DNA of 64,000 bases, taken from positions 1 to 64,000 of the forward strand of contig NZ_JAKZLC010000007.1 in assembly GCF_022808815.1 (NCBI RefSeq), written 5' to 3'. The notes beneath the pieces were generated by a model, which saw only the letters and a program-made list of their open reading frames with translations, was not told the origin of the DNA and ran no database searches. Below, one piece after another: positions 8,049 to 15,343 of this stretch. A program made the position numbers and the translations under genes. Every line of letters starts with the position of its first letter. Position 1 is the first letter of the stretch. The stretch comes from Geothrix paludis. Its GTDB lineage: Bacteria > Acidobacteriota > Holophagae > Holophagales > Holophagaceae.

Positions 8049-8537
8049 ATGGTTGTCATGAGCGCTCAATCGGTTTTCACGTTCCTTCTTTCTCTGGCGT
8101 GCACAACCCTACCTGCCCAGGTAGATGCAGCTGCATATCTTCCAAGGTCGTTTGATCAGATCCTCATCGAGAGGAAACCGTGTGCAGATCCTGCATCAGA
8201 CCTTAATGTGTGCACGGAAATTCACAAATATCAAACCCAACTGACATATCTAAATGAGATACGCCCAATTACCGGCCGAAAGGCTGAACTACTAAAGGGC
8301 CTCCAAACCTCATGGAAGGCCCTGCCAAATGTCGTTCAGTTTTTCGCCATGTACCATCAGGAAATACTGGTTACCTACAAAGGCACCAAGGTATGGATCC
8401 CAATCCAAGACTCTTTAATCCCTGAAGTGAAGCAATACTTGAAACCAAACCATGACTTCTTGGCGTTCCTAGTGGTTCCAGGCGCTCTAAAATCAGAGTT
8501 GGTCTTCGTTCTGACAAGATTCGATGAACTTGATTAG
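8049..8537 (+). CDS. Cassette 13: hypothetical secreted protein
   Basis: A 162-residue protein. Residues about 4-27 (SAQSVFTFLLSLACTTLPAQ) look like a cleavable signal peptide, so a periplasmic location is likely. The mature part has two Cys pairs close together (KPCADP, NVCTEI) that could form a disulfide and a C-terminal half with alternating hydrophobic strands. No family is recognised. ATG 8058 is an alternative start with slightly better spacing from a GGA stretch. Confidence 0.6.
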   Translation: MVVMSAQSVFTFLLSLACTTLPAQVDAAAYLPRSFDQILIERKPCADPASDLNVCTEIHKYQTQLTYLNEIRPITGRKAELLKGLQTSWKALPNVVQFFAMYHQEILVTYKGTKVWIPIQDSLIPEVKQYLKPNHDFLAFLVVPGALKSELVFVLTRFDELD

Positions 8538-8554
8538 GGGTTCGGGCCGGGTAC

Positions 8555-8678
8555 GCCTAACCCTCCGCTCAACTCGGCCCCCGCCTGCATTGCCCGCCGC
8601 TCTCTCTCATCGTTCCGCTTCCTCGGCTTCGTTCAGCGCCTCAGTGCAGGCGGGTCCGGTTAGCTTCATTCGTTAGGC
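8555..8678 (+). repeat. attC site 14
   Basis: R'' GCCTAAC at 8555-8561, R' GTTAGGC at 8672-8678. Confidence 0.95.
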
Positions 8679-8719
8679 TGCGCGGCGTGTTCAACCTCGC
8701 CAACAGGAAAGGTCCAAAC

Positions 8720-9574
8720 ATGAAGAGGACGGCTTTTCTCCTGACGATGTTTCTGCCAGCTGCCTTAGTGGCGCAGCATCAACCTACGACGGGTTACGCC
8801 CCGGTGAACGGTCTCAAGATGTACTACGAGATCCACGGGAGCGGCGACCCGGTGGTCCTGCTCCACGGCGCGTTCATGACGATCACCAACAACTGGACCG
8901 GGTGGATTGACGAGCTCTCCAAAACGCGGAAAGTGATCGCCGTCGAGATGCAAGGCCATGGGCGCACGGCGGACATCCCACGCGACATCACCTCCGAGAA
9001 CCTCGCCGACGATGTGGCGGCTCTGCTCGATTACCTGAAAATCCCACGCGCGGACCTCCTCGGGTACAGCATGGGCGGCGGCGTGGCCATGCGGTGTGCG
9101 ATCCGTCATCCGGACAAAGTGCGAAAGGTCGTCGTCATTTCGTCGATGCTCCGCCGGGACGGCGTGGTCAAGGAAGGGCAGGACGCCCTCGCGACACTCA
9201 CCGCGGACGCCTTTAAAGGTTCGCCCATTGAAGTCGAGTACAAGAGACTGAACCCGAATCCGGACGATTTCCCGAAGTTCGTCAAGCGGGTCCTCGCCAT
9301 GGATTCGAAAGGGCGCGACATTGGCGACGATCAACTGAAGGCCACCCCGGCGCCGATGTTCTTCATCCACGGTGACTCGGATGGTGTACGGCTCGAGCAC
9401 GTCGCGGAAATGTTTCGCCTGAAAGGCGGCGGGATCCACGGCGACATCAAGCCGCTCCCCGCCTCGCGATTGGCCATCCTGCCCGCCACGACGCACGTGA
9501 CGCTGATGCAGCGCATGTCCGTCATCGTCCCGATGGTGAATGACTTTCTTGACGCCAAGCAACCAAAGCCATAA
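8720..9574 (+). CDS. Cassette 14: secreted alpha/beta hydrolase
   Basis: A 284-residue protein. [19 protein letters not shown] is a signal peptide. The fold is an alpha/beta hydrolase: the oxyanion motif VVLLHGAF, the nucleophile elbow GYSMGG, an acidic residue in FIHGDSDG and a catalytic His in PATTHVTLM are in the right order. The substrate cannot be read from sequence; esterase or haloperoxidase-like activity is typical. Start ATG 8720 is chosen over the in-frame GTG at 8687 because AGGAAAGG lies upstream and the signal peptide starts there. GC content is high compared with most cassettes. Confidence 0.85.
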   Translation: MKRTAFLLTMFLPAALVAQHQPTTGYAPVNGLKMYYEIHGSGDPVVLLHGAFMTITNNWTGWIDELSKTRKVIAVEMQGHGRTADIPRDITSENLADDVAALLDYLKIPRADLLGYSMGGGVAMRCAIRHPDKVRKVVVISSMLRRDGVVKEGQDALATLTADAFKGSPIEVEYKRLNPNPDDFPKFVKRVLAMDSKGRDIGDDQLKATPAPMFFIHGDSDGVRLEHVAEMFRLKGGGIHGDIKPLPASRLAILPATTHVTLMQRMSVIVPMVNDFLDAKQPKP

Positions 9575-9632
9575 GAGAAGTCCCGTACCTCAAACCACTC
9601 AGCCCAGATATTCATCTAGATTCCATCTCGCA

Positions 9633-9756
9633 GCCTAACCCTGTGCTCAACTCGGACCTCGCCTGCATTGCCCTCCGCTCTCTCTCAACTTCTCGCTTCC
9701 TCGACTCCGTTCAGCGCCTCGGTGCAGGCCGGTCCGGTTCGCTTCATTCGTTAGGC
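9633..9756 (+). repeat. attC site 15
   Basis: R'' GCCTAAC at 9633-9639, R' GTTAGGC at 9750-9756; L' reads CCGGTTCGC. This is the last site with both outer boxes intact. Confidence 0.93.
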
Positions 9757-9819
9757 CTTCCTCGAAAATCCAAAACCCAGGTCCCTTCTTAAAAACCCAG
9801 CAGCAATAGGATGCTTGTC

Positions 9820-10359
9820 ATGAACCCATCCAAGCCTTCTCTTGATGAACTTGTGGCGGTGCTGGAACGAACGCCCGCTAGTCTCGCGAAGTTGCTCGAA
9901 GGATTACCTGAAACCTGGGTGACAGCGACCGAGGGCGATAACACTTGGTCCCCGTACGATGTCCTCGGCCATCTCATCCATGGCGAGAGAGTCAACTGGA
10001 TTCCTCGAGCACGGCACATCCTGGCTGGAGAGACGCGACCATTTGATCCATTCGATAGAACTGCCCAGTTCAATCAAAGCCAAGGCAAACCGCTTTCAGA
10101 GTTGCTCACGACCTTTGAATCACTTCGACGCGATAACGTCTCTGTTCTACTCGAAATGAACCTTACGAACGCAGACCTTGATCGTGTCGGTCTACACCCT
10201 GAACTTGGGAATGTAACATTGGCGCAGCTATTGGCAACGTGGGCTGTCCATGACCTTGACCATCTTGGACAGATTGCCCGAACGATGGCAAAGGTTTGCG
10301 CCAGTGCCGTAGGACCATGGGCGAATTACTTATCGATCTTAAAGGATCGTCGGCATTAA
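9820..10359 (+). CDS. Cassette 15: DinB-fold protein
   Basis: A 179-residue four-helix-bundle protein of the DinB/YfiT-like superfamily. Metal-ligand positions are visible as His in GHLIHGE (around residue 50) and the pair in HDLDHLGQI near residues 145-153. The pattern matches putative metal-dependent enzymes, many of which use small thiols; the reaction is not known here. Start ATG 9820 follows AGGA at suitable spacing; ATG 9811 is an alternative. The attC that follows (site 16) has lost its R'' box. Confidence 0.8.
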   Translation: MNPSKPSLDELVAVLERTPASLAKLLEGLPETWVTATEGDNTWSPYDVLGHLIHGERVNWIPRARHILAGETRPFDPFDRTAQFNQSQGKPLSELLTTFESLRRDNVSVLLEMNLTNADLDRVGLHPELGNVTLAQLLATWAVHDLDHLGQIARTMAKVCASAVGPWANYLSILKDRRH

Positions 10360-10386
10360 GTGGCTCAACTACGGACAGTTCGGCTT

Positions 10387-10509
10387 AGGTAGCCCTCCGC
10401 TCAGCTCGGGCCCCGCATGCGTTGCCCTCCGCCCTCTCTCAACTTCCCGATTCCTCGGCTCCGCTCAGCGCCTCGGTGCAGGCGGGGCGGTTAGCTTCTT
10501 TCGTTAGGC
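10387..10509 (+). repeat. attC site 16, degenerate R''
   Basis: The R'' position reads AGGTAGC (10387-10393) instead of GCCTAAC, while R' GTTAGGC at 10503-10509 and the inner arms survive. The outer stem can no longer pair. Confidence 0.85.
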
Positions 10510-10542
10510 CCGGCCCAGAGAAGGTGTCCACCCAGACCACAC

Positions 10543-10845
10543 CTAGTTGTCAATCAGCATTTCAAGCCTGAGCAGTTGCTCTACCCGAAGCACGGTGACA
10601 ACCCATATGGTGCTTCCGGCCCGGCGATAGATGACTCGACAGGGATAGGCAGTTACTTCGCGGTGAGGCAATCCCTTGAAAACCACTTTTCCCATCTCTG
10701 GATGCTCTCGCAAGTGCTCCAAGAGTTTCTCGACATGCGCAGCAATCTTGGAGGTAGCGTCAGGATTGTCCATCGCGATGAATTGAAGGATCTCGTTCAA
10801 CTGCCGATGGGCTCGTGGAGCAAACCTGATGCTTAGCGTTGCCAT
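10543..10845 (-). CDS. Cassette 16: RelE/ParE family toxin
   Basis: A 100-residue basic protein with the RelE/ParE fold: N-terminal helices with ARQ-like repeats (HRQLNEILQFI), then KGLPHREVTAYPCRVIYR and a final strand with VVTVLRVEQLL. ParE types poison DNA gyrase and RelE types cleave mRNA on the ribosome; sequence alone does not decide which. It overlaps the antitoxin gene by 13 bases, the usual coupled arrangement with the antitoxin first. It runs opposite to every other cassette gene. Confidence 0.88.
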   Translation of the reverse strand: MATLSIRFAPRAHRQLNEILQFIAMDNPDATSKIAAHVEKLLEHLREHPEMGKVVFKGLPHREVTAYPCRVIYRRAGSTIWVVTVLRVEQLLRLEMLIDN

Positions 10846-11102
10846 TTCTTCAGGTCCGCTTTGACGTTCTTCCAGCTAACGCTCAGTCCTTGCCCGATTT
10901 CCATTTCGCCCATGGCAATCTCCTCGAGCACGGCCAGGCGGTTCGTCAGCATGTGGTAAGCCTCTGGGTCCATGATCACGCCAGCTTCCCGCCCGTGCTC
11001 CGTGACCATGACGGGTTGTTTGGTGGCCCGCACTTGCTCGAAAATCTCTGCGGTGTGTCGTCGCACTTCTGTAAGGGGTGTAAGGTTTGGGCTCAGGTTC
11101 AC
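10833..11102 (-). CDS. Cassette 16: Phd/YefM family antitoxin
   Basis: An 89-residue protein with the Phd/YefM N-terminal DNA-binding fold: LTEVRRHTAEIFEQVRATKQ, then PVMVTEHGREAGVIMDPEAY. The C-terminal tail (about residues 60-89) would wrap and neutralise the toxin encoded just downstream. The start is GTG at 11102 with GAGGTG upstream. Antitoxins of this family repress their own promoter, and a good promoter lies immediately before the gene. Carrying such a pair in an integron array can stabilise the array against loss. Confidence 0.88.
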   Translation of the reverse strand: MNLSPNLTPLTEVRRHTAEIFEQVRATKQPVMVTEHGREAGVIMDPEAYHMLTNRLAVLEEIAMGEMEIGQGLSVSWKNVKADLKKWQR

Positions 11103-11119
11103 AGCATCACCTCAAACAA

Positions 11120-11147
11120 AGTATAACTATTCTTGCACTTTTTGCAA
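11120..11147 (-). promoter_or_regulatory. Promoter of the toxin-antitoxin cassette
   Basis: On the minus strand TTGCAA (11147-11142) and TATACT (11125-11120) are separated by 16 bases, a near-consensus sigma-70 promoter. It faces the antitoxin gene and lies inside the cassette, so the pair does not depend on an upstream integron promoter. Confidence 0.75.
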
Positions 11148-11154
11148 TTCCTGG

Positions 11155-11278
11155 GCCCAGCTCACCGCTCAACTCGGACTCCGCTCGCATTTCCTTCCGC
11201 CCTCTCTCGGCTTCCTGCTTCCTCGGCTTCATTCAGCGCCTCGGTGCAGGCGGGGCCGGTTAGCTTCATTCGTTAGGC
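11155..11278 (+). repeat. attC site 17, degenerate
   Basis: R''-like GCCCAGC at 11155-11161, R' GTTAGGC at 11272-11278; the L'' arm is partly changed (ACTCCGCTCGCAT). Confidence 0.85.
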
Positions 11279-11285
11279 GTCTCGG

Positions 11286-11610
11286 ATGCGCCCCACCGAA
11301 TTCATCAACCTCTTCGCAGTTCTTCTTGGGGCTCTCTATGTGGGGATAGCATCAGGTTTTATCGCTCTAATCGCCCCTATCCCAATCTCGCCCAGAGCTC
11401 GATCGTGGGTCGCATACGGTGCCCCGGTCGCACTCGCGACCATGCTCGATCTTCCTGCCCATCTGGGACCGAGGCACTTACCCCAGCTGCGGTTGGGATG
11501 TCGTGGCGATTCTGTTATGGGCAACTGTGGGCATGGTGGTTTCCATTCTCGTGGCCAATTACAAAGAGCGTCGATCTAAACTTAAAATCAATCCGACGCC
11601 TAGCCCTTAG
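11286..11610 (+). pseudogene. Cassette 17: frameshifted two-helix membrane protein
   Basis: From ATG 11286 the frame encodes a hydrophobic N-terminus (FAVLLGALYVGIASGFIALI), then loses sense after about residue 58. A second frame that becomes sensible from about 11450 encodes IWDRGTYPSCGWDVVAILLW and a membrane helix ending in a basic tail (NYKERRSK). Joined near 11445-11460 by a one-base correction, the two parts make a plausible membrane protein of about 107 residues that stops at 11610. Either the gene is broken or the assembly has an indel here. As read, the first frame stops at 11579. Confidence 0.5.
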
Positions 11611-11721
11611 CTCAACTCGGACCCCGCCTGCATTGCCTTCCGCTCTCTCTCAACTTCCCACTTCCTCGGCTCCGCTCGTCGCCTCGGTGCAGGCAGGGCC
11701 ATCTAGCTTCATTCGTCAGGC
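11598..11721 (+). repeat. attC site 18, degenerate
   Basis: R'' GCCTAGC at 11598-11604, R' GTCAGGC at 11715-11721; L' reads CCATCTAGC. Both outer boxes carry changes in the conserved triplet. Confidence 0.82.
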
Positions 11722-11726
11722 GCTCC

Positions 11727-12302
11727 ATGCTTCCCGAATCCTTCGCCATTATCGGTGCCATCATCGGGTCGCTCGGCGGCTTCTATTACTTATACGAAAC
11801 CATCGCCGGCAAAGCCCAACCCAACCGCATCACGTGGCTGCTTTGGGGTGTTTTCCCGATGGTTATTTTTGTGGCGCAAAGGGCGCAAGGCGTAAAGAGT
11901 TTATCCTGGGCGTCCTTTGCCGCCGGCTTTACGCCGTTGCTTATCGTTGCTGTATCTTTCTTCAACAAGAAGGCCTATTGGAGAAGCGAGCCCCGCGACT
12001 ACTACCTGATGGCGGCGGCCATCATCGGCATCGTCCTCTGGGCCATGACCGACAATCCGAACCTGGCCATCCTGTTCTCGCTGCTGGCCGACATGCTGGC
12101 CGGCATACCGACCCTCATCAAGTCGTATCTCCATCCCCATTCAGAGAGCTGGGTTGCCTATGCCGTCAGCGCATTCGGTTTCGGAATAAGCTTTCTGTCG
12201 ATTCGAACCCACAACTTTGAAAATACAACTTTTGTAGCGTATCTTTTCATTCTCAATGGCACCTTTGCGGTACTGGCCTCACGAAGCCGTAAGCATCAAT
12301 AA
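11727..12302 (+). CDS. Cassette 18: multi-pass membrane protein
   Basis: A 191-residue integral membrane protein with about six or seven hydrophobic segments. Internal symmetry is suggested by two halves: ITWLLWGVFPMVIFV in the first and ADMLAGIPTLIKSY in the second. Small helices ending in a Pro motif recall PQ-loop/SemiSWEET-type transporters, but the resemblance is weak and I give no function. The start is ATG 11727, five bases after the R'-like box of attC 18. Confidence 0.6.
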   Translation: MLPESFAIIGAIIGSLGGFYYLYETIAGKAQPNRITWLLWGVFPMVIFVAQRAQGVKSLSWASFAAGFTPLLIVAVSFFNKKAYWRSEPRDYYLMAAAIIGIVLWAMTDNPNLAILFSLLADMLAGIPTLIKSYLHPHSESWVAYAVSAFGFGISFLSIRTHNFENTTFVAYLFILNGTFAVLASRSRKHQ

Positions 12303-12334
12303 GCGACCAGCTTCTTTCATCAACCTCGGCGCCA

Positions 12335-12458
12335 GCCCAACCCTCCGTTCTGCTTGGGCTTCGCCTGCCTGGCCTTCCGCCCCTTCTCAACCATTCGCTT
12401 CCTCGGCTCCGCTCCCTGGCCTGACGCAGGCGGATCCGGTTGGCTTCATTCATCAGGG
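12335..12458 (+). repeat. attC site 19, strongly degenerate
   Basis: R'' GCCCAAC at 12335-12341; the R' position reads ATCAGGG (12452-12458). Many substitutions occur in the variable part, yet the length and arms (GCGCAGG-like) are kept. Confidence 0.75.
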
Positions 12459-12469
12459 GTCTCCGGCTC

Positions 12470-12934
12470 ATGCCCACCATCGAAATCGCCACAACCAGAA
12501 TGGACATTGATTCTGCGCGGGACCTTTTCCTCGAATATCAATCCCTCTTGGGGGTCGATCTCGGGTTCCAGTCGTTCGATGAAGAAGTCAACCGCCTGCC
12601 AGGCGACTACGCGCCTCCCGATGGAAGGCTGCTTCTCGCCAAAAAGGATGGCTTCCCGCTCGGGTGCATTGCCTTGCGGCGCATCTCCGCCACCAGGTGT
12701 GAGATGAAGCGCCTTTTTGTCAGGCCCCAAGGCAGGGGCCTGGGCGTTGGCAAAAAGCTTGTCGCCCGGCTCATCGCGGAGGCCCGGTCCATGGGATACG
12801 CCGAAATCGTCCTGGACACCCTGCCCACCATGACCGAGGCCCAGACCATGTACCTGGCCTTCGGTTTTCACGATATCGCCCCCTACCGTCCCAACCCCAT
12901 TCCTGGGGCGCGGTTCCTGGGCCTGTCCCTGTGA
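12470..12934 (+). CDS. Cassette 19: GNAT family acetyltransferase
   Basis: A 154-residue GNAT protein. The acetyl-CoA binding motif A is clear in MKRLFVRPQGRGLGVGKKL, followed by the motif B helix (EAQTMYLAFGFHDIAPY). It should transfer an acetyl group to an amine; the substrate is unknown. Start ATG 12470 lies 11 bases after the degenerate R' of attC 19; the upstream ATG at 12440 would read from inside the site. Codon use is GC-rich and core-like. Confidence 0.85.
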   Translation: MPTIEIATTRMDIDSARDLFLEYQSLLGVDLGFQSFDEEVNRLPGDYAPPDGRLLLAKKDGFPLGCIALRRISATRCEMKRLFVRPQGRGLGVGKKLVARLIAEARSMGYAEIVLDTLPTMTEAQTMYLAFGFHDIAPYRPNPIPGARFLGLSL

Positions 12935-12936
12935 TC

Positions 12937-13062
12937 GGTCCACCCCTCTGTTCACCTCGGGCTCCCGCCTGCATTGGCTTCGGCGCATTCCCGCCTTCCC
13001 GCTTCCCAGGCTTCGTGAGCCGCCTTGGGGCGGGCGGAAACGGGTAACATCCTTCGTCAGAC
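12937..13062 (+). repeat. attC site 20, remnant
   Basis: The region retains the order ACCTCGGGCTCCCGCCTGCAT ... GGGGCGGGCGGAAACGGGTAAC ... CGTCAGAC with an R'-like GTCAGAC at 13056-13062. R'' is no longer recognisable. Confidence 0.6.
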
Positions 13063-13078
13063 CGCCTCCGAGGTTCAC

Positions 13079-13396
13079 ATGCATCCGAACTTCCCGCTGC
13101 TGATCGCCTCCCTGGTCCTCGCCGCCCTCGCCCTTCCACTGGCCGTGAGATGGGTCCGCCCGAATCCGCTGTACGGCGTTCGAATCCACAGGAGCCTCCA
13201 GAACGAGCGGCTCTGGTTCAAGACCAACACGTTTGGCGGTTGGCTGCTGGTGGCGGTGGCCCTGCTCGGCGTCGGCCTCTCCATGGCCGGTTCGACCATC
13301 ATCGGGTTCTCTGCCAGCTTCAATTGGCTCCTTTTTGTGGCTGCCCTTCTTGTCGCTCTGATCATGTCAACGGCCTACGCCTACCTTGCGGCGTAA
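13079..13396 (+). CDS. Cassette 20: SdpI-like small membrane protein
   Basis: A 105-residue protein with three membrane helices. Between helices 1 and 2 the segment RPNPLYGVRIHRSLQNERLW, followed by FKTNTFGG, fits the SdpI family signature (N-x-x-YG-x-R ... W-x-x-x-N-x-x-G). SdpI gives immunity to a cannibalism toxin in Bacillus; distant relatives are widespread and mostly of unknown role. Start ATG 13079 follows the R'-like box; an upstream ATG at 13025 would read through the attC remnant. No attC is visible between this gene and the next. Confidence 0.65.
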   Translation: MHPNFPLLIASLVLAALALPLAVRWVRPNPLYGVRIHRSLQNERLWFKTNTFGGWLLVAVALLGVGLSMAGSTIIGFSASFNWLLFVAALLVALIMSTAYAYLAA

Positions 13397-13554
13397 TCCC
13401 CGGGCTCAAGCCAGTCCATCCCCCAGGCCACAACGATATGGATCATGCCCTTCTCGCTCGAGTGCTCCAAGGTGACGAAGAATCCGCCTCCCGGTTTGGC
13501 AAACCTTGAATTCACCCTTCTCGACGACGGTCGCCTCATCAAGGAGCACCCACC

Positions 13555-13974
13555 ATGTCAGCAGAAGCCGCAGCCGTCACGCGCGTGATCGAATCGTTCG
13601 CCGCATGCTGGAACCGACACGACATGAACGCGTTTGGGGCGTTGTTCTCGGCGGATGCCGAGTTCGTGAATGTGGTCGGCCTATGGTGGAAGGGGCGGGC
13701 AGAGATCCAGGCGGCCCACGAATTCACTCACCAAACCCTCTTCAGGGACAGCCGGTTGACCATCGGGGAAGTCTTCACGCGGTTCCCGGCGCCGCACCTC
13801 GCGATCGCGCGGTGCCGATGGAAGCTCGAGGGCCACGTCACGCCCGACGGGGCGCCACTGCCAGAGCGCAACGGCATCCTGCTGAACGTGCTGCGCCAGG
13901 AAGGCGGCGGGTGGTTCATCATTGATTCGCAGAACACCGACATCATTGAAGGGGTCGCGTCCAGGCCGCAGTAG
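13555..13974 (+). CDS. Cassette 21: SnoaL-like (NTF2-fold) protein
   Basis: A 139-residue NTF2-fold protein of the SgcJ/EcaC or DUF4440-like kind: AVTRVIESFAACWNRHDMNA, then LFSADAEFVNVVGLWWKGR and an end strand GGWFIIDSQNTDI. Such proteins are small cone-shaped dimers that act as isomerases, hydrolases or binding proteins; nothing here fixes the substrate. AAGGAG precedes the ATG at nine bases. It shares a cassette-sized interval with the SdpI-like gene because no attC remains between them. Confidence 0.8.
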   Translation: MSAEAAAVTRVIESFAACWNRHDMNAFGALFSADAEFVNVVGLWWKGRAEIQAAHEFTHQTLFRDSRLTIGEVFTRFPAPHLAIARCRWKLEGHVTPDGAPLPERNGILLNVLRQEGGGWFIIDSQNTDIIEGVASRPQ

Positions 13975-14006
13975 TGGCAATCGTGATGTCGCCGGGTCGG
14001 CCGATG

Positions 14007-14131
14007 GCGCTGGACCTTCCGTTCACTTCTGACCCCACCGCATGGTCCTTCGCGCCCTCTCACCTCCCCGCTTCCTCGGCCTTGTTCGGCGCCCCGGCGC
14101 AGGCGGTGCCGGCCACCTTCCTTCGATAGGC
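14007..14131 (+). repeat. attC site 21, remnant
   Basis: The R' position reads GATAGGC (14125-14131); the variable part (CCTCCCCGCTTCCTCGGCC) and arms (GGCGCAGGCGGTGCCGG) are recognisable, R'' is lost. Confidence 0.65.
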
Positions 14132-14136
14132 AGCCC

Positions 14137-14580
14137 ATGAGCCACCAGATCCGATCGGCCACCCTGTCAGATGCCTCTGACATCGCGCGCCTCTCGGACG
14201 CGCTCGGATACCCCGCCGAGCACGAGGAGATCGCCCGGCGCCTGGCCGTGCTGCTTCCCAATCCTTTGCATCTGGTCCTCGTGGCAGAACCGCTGGAGGG
14301 CCACGGCCTCCTCGGCTGGCTCGCCGCGGAGCAGCGCATCACCCTTGAATCTGGAACCAAGTTTGAGATCGTGGGGTTGGTCGTGGACGGAACGGCCCGG
14401 CGATCCGGAATCGGCAAAGCGCTGGTCCAAGCCGCGGAAGCGTGGGTCCTGGACCAATCGGGGACGGGCCTCGGTGTCAGGTCGAATGTCCTGCGCCCCG
14501 AGTCTCATGGGTTTTACGAATCGCTCGGCTACCTCCGCAAGAAGAGCCAGCACGTCTACCACAAGGGCCTGCCGACCTGA
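14137..14580 (+). CDS. Cassette 22: GNAT family acetyltransferase
   Basis: A 147-residue GNAT domain protein. Motif A is seen as VGLVVDGTARRSGIGKAL and motif B as VLRPESHGFYESLGY, which places it among small N-acetyltransferases of the type that modify small molecules or antibiotics. Start ATG 14137 is five bases after the remnant R' of attC 21, so it keeps the layout of a cassette gene. It is followed at 14,575 by only the left half of an attC. Confidence 0.87.
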   Translation: MSHQIRSATLSDASDIARLSDALGYPAEHEEIARRLAVLLPNPLHLVLVAEPLEGHGLLGWLAAEQRITLESGTKFEIVGLVVDGTARRSGIGKALVQAAEAWVLDQSGTGLGVRSNVLRPESHGFYESLGYLRKKSQHVYHKGLPT

Positions 14581-14632
14581 CCCTCGCTCATCCGGGACCT
14601 TGCCTGCATGGCCTTCCGCATCCGTTCCCGCC
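14575..14632 (+). repeat. Half attC remnant (site 22)
   Basis: CTGACCCTCGCTCATCCGGG and then TTGCCTGCATGGCCTTCCGC match the left half of the array's attC; the right half (L', R') is absent. It overlaps the stop region of the GNAT gene and is the last clear trace of the array. Confidence 0.6.
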
Positions 14633-14727
14633 TGGGCAGAATGAAGCAGCGATCCGCATATCCGTGGCTGCTCCTTCCACCCCGGGGCTCTCACGTACCT
14701 TTATTTTCTGCCCTTCATGGAGCCGTG

Positions 14728-15243
14728 ATGAGCCTAGGAACCAGGTGTGCATTCGGGATGCTGCTGGTCCTGCCCTTGATGGGACAGGTGGCCGCCCGCC
14801 AGGGAACCGTGGCTGATGTGCGGCAAAGCGAGTTCTCGTCCCCGATGGTCCTCGAGCTGCCGATGGACCGGCTCAACGCCGCGGAACCCGGGGACATGTA
14901 CTCGTTCACGGACCAGGGGACCTTCGTCTGTGATGACGTGTCCCTTCCCCTGGTCGTGGTGAAGAAGATCGTCAATGACAAGGCCAATCGGGTGGAGCTG
15001 AAGATCCAGTCCACGGCCTACGTGCGCCCCTCCTTCGACCGGAAGGTGGTCCTCCGCTATTCGGTCCTCCGCTCCGGCCAGGCGCTGGCGGCCTTCACGG
15101 AGCAGGAGATCTCGGCCAAGGAGAAGAAATACAGGTCCGACAGTTCCACCCTGGTAATACCCAAAGACGAGTTCGACAGCCTCTTCCAGGGTGGAAGCCG
15201 CGGGGTGCTCAAGATCGTCATGGTCGTCACCCCAGACCGATGA
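14728..15243 (+). CDS. Hypothetical secreted protein
   Basis: A 171-residue protein from ATG 14728, with a signal peptide (MSLGTRCAFGMLLVLPLMGQ, likely cleavage near VAA). The mature part has beta-rich segments (DRKVVLRYSVLRSGQALAAF) and a GGSRGVLKIVMVVT end; no family is recognised. An in-frame ATG at 14608 exists but the signal peptide starts at 14728. It may be a former cassette gene whose attC has decayed, since it follows the half attC remnant. Confidence 0.6.
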   Translation: MSLGTRCAFGMLLVLPLMGQVAARQGTVADVRQSEFSSPMVLELPMDRLNAAEPGDMYSFTDQGTFVCDDVSLPLVVVKKIVNDKANRVELKIQSTAYVRPSFDRKVVLRYSVLRSGQALAAFTEQEISAKEKKYRSDSSTLVIPKDEFDSLFQGGSRGVLKIVMVVTPDR

Positions 15244-15343
15244 CACGGCCTTAGACGGGTCCCGGCCGGCCCGGGCGTGCCCAGCCATGCTCTGACGGCC
15301 GCGGGACATGACCGCGAGAAGACGCCGCGGGATTCAAGCCCCC

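Larger units (their letters stand above)
1..14632 (+). mobile_element. Chromosomal integron gene-cassette array (no integrase in window)
   Basis: About 21 repeats of roughly 124 bp recur every 0.45-1.1 kb, each bounded by an R''-type box (GCCTAAC) and an R'-type box (GTTAGGC), with inner arms such as CCCCGCCTGCA and TGCAGGCGGGG that pair. Nearly every interval holds one short gene on the + strand starting a few bases after R'. This is the structure of attC-bounded gene cassettes. The near identity of the attC sites resembles sedentary chromosomal integrons such as Vibrio superintegrons. No attI or intI is visible; the orientation places them left of base 1, or the array is a cluster lacking an integrase. 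GC content varies strongly between cassettes, which fits diverse origins. Confidence 0.93.

Noticed and set aside
13436-13509. Start of a sigma factor (DHALLARVLQGDEESA)
   Set aside because: Only about 20 residues resemble an ECF sigma N-terminus; no further domain follows and the frame stops.
1-14632. CRISPR array
   Set aside because: Repeats are about 124 bp with internal arms, and intervals of 0.4-1.1 kb contain genes. CRISPR repeats and spacers are much shorter and uniform.
1-14632. Integrase gene inside the array
   Set aside because: No tyrosine recombinase with the integron-specific insert was seen on either strand in this window.
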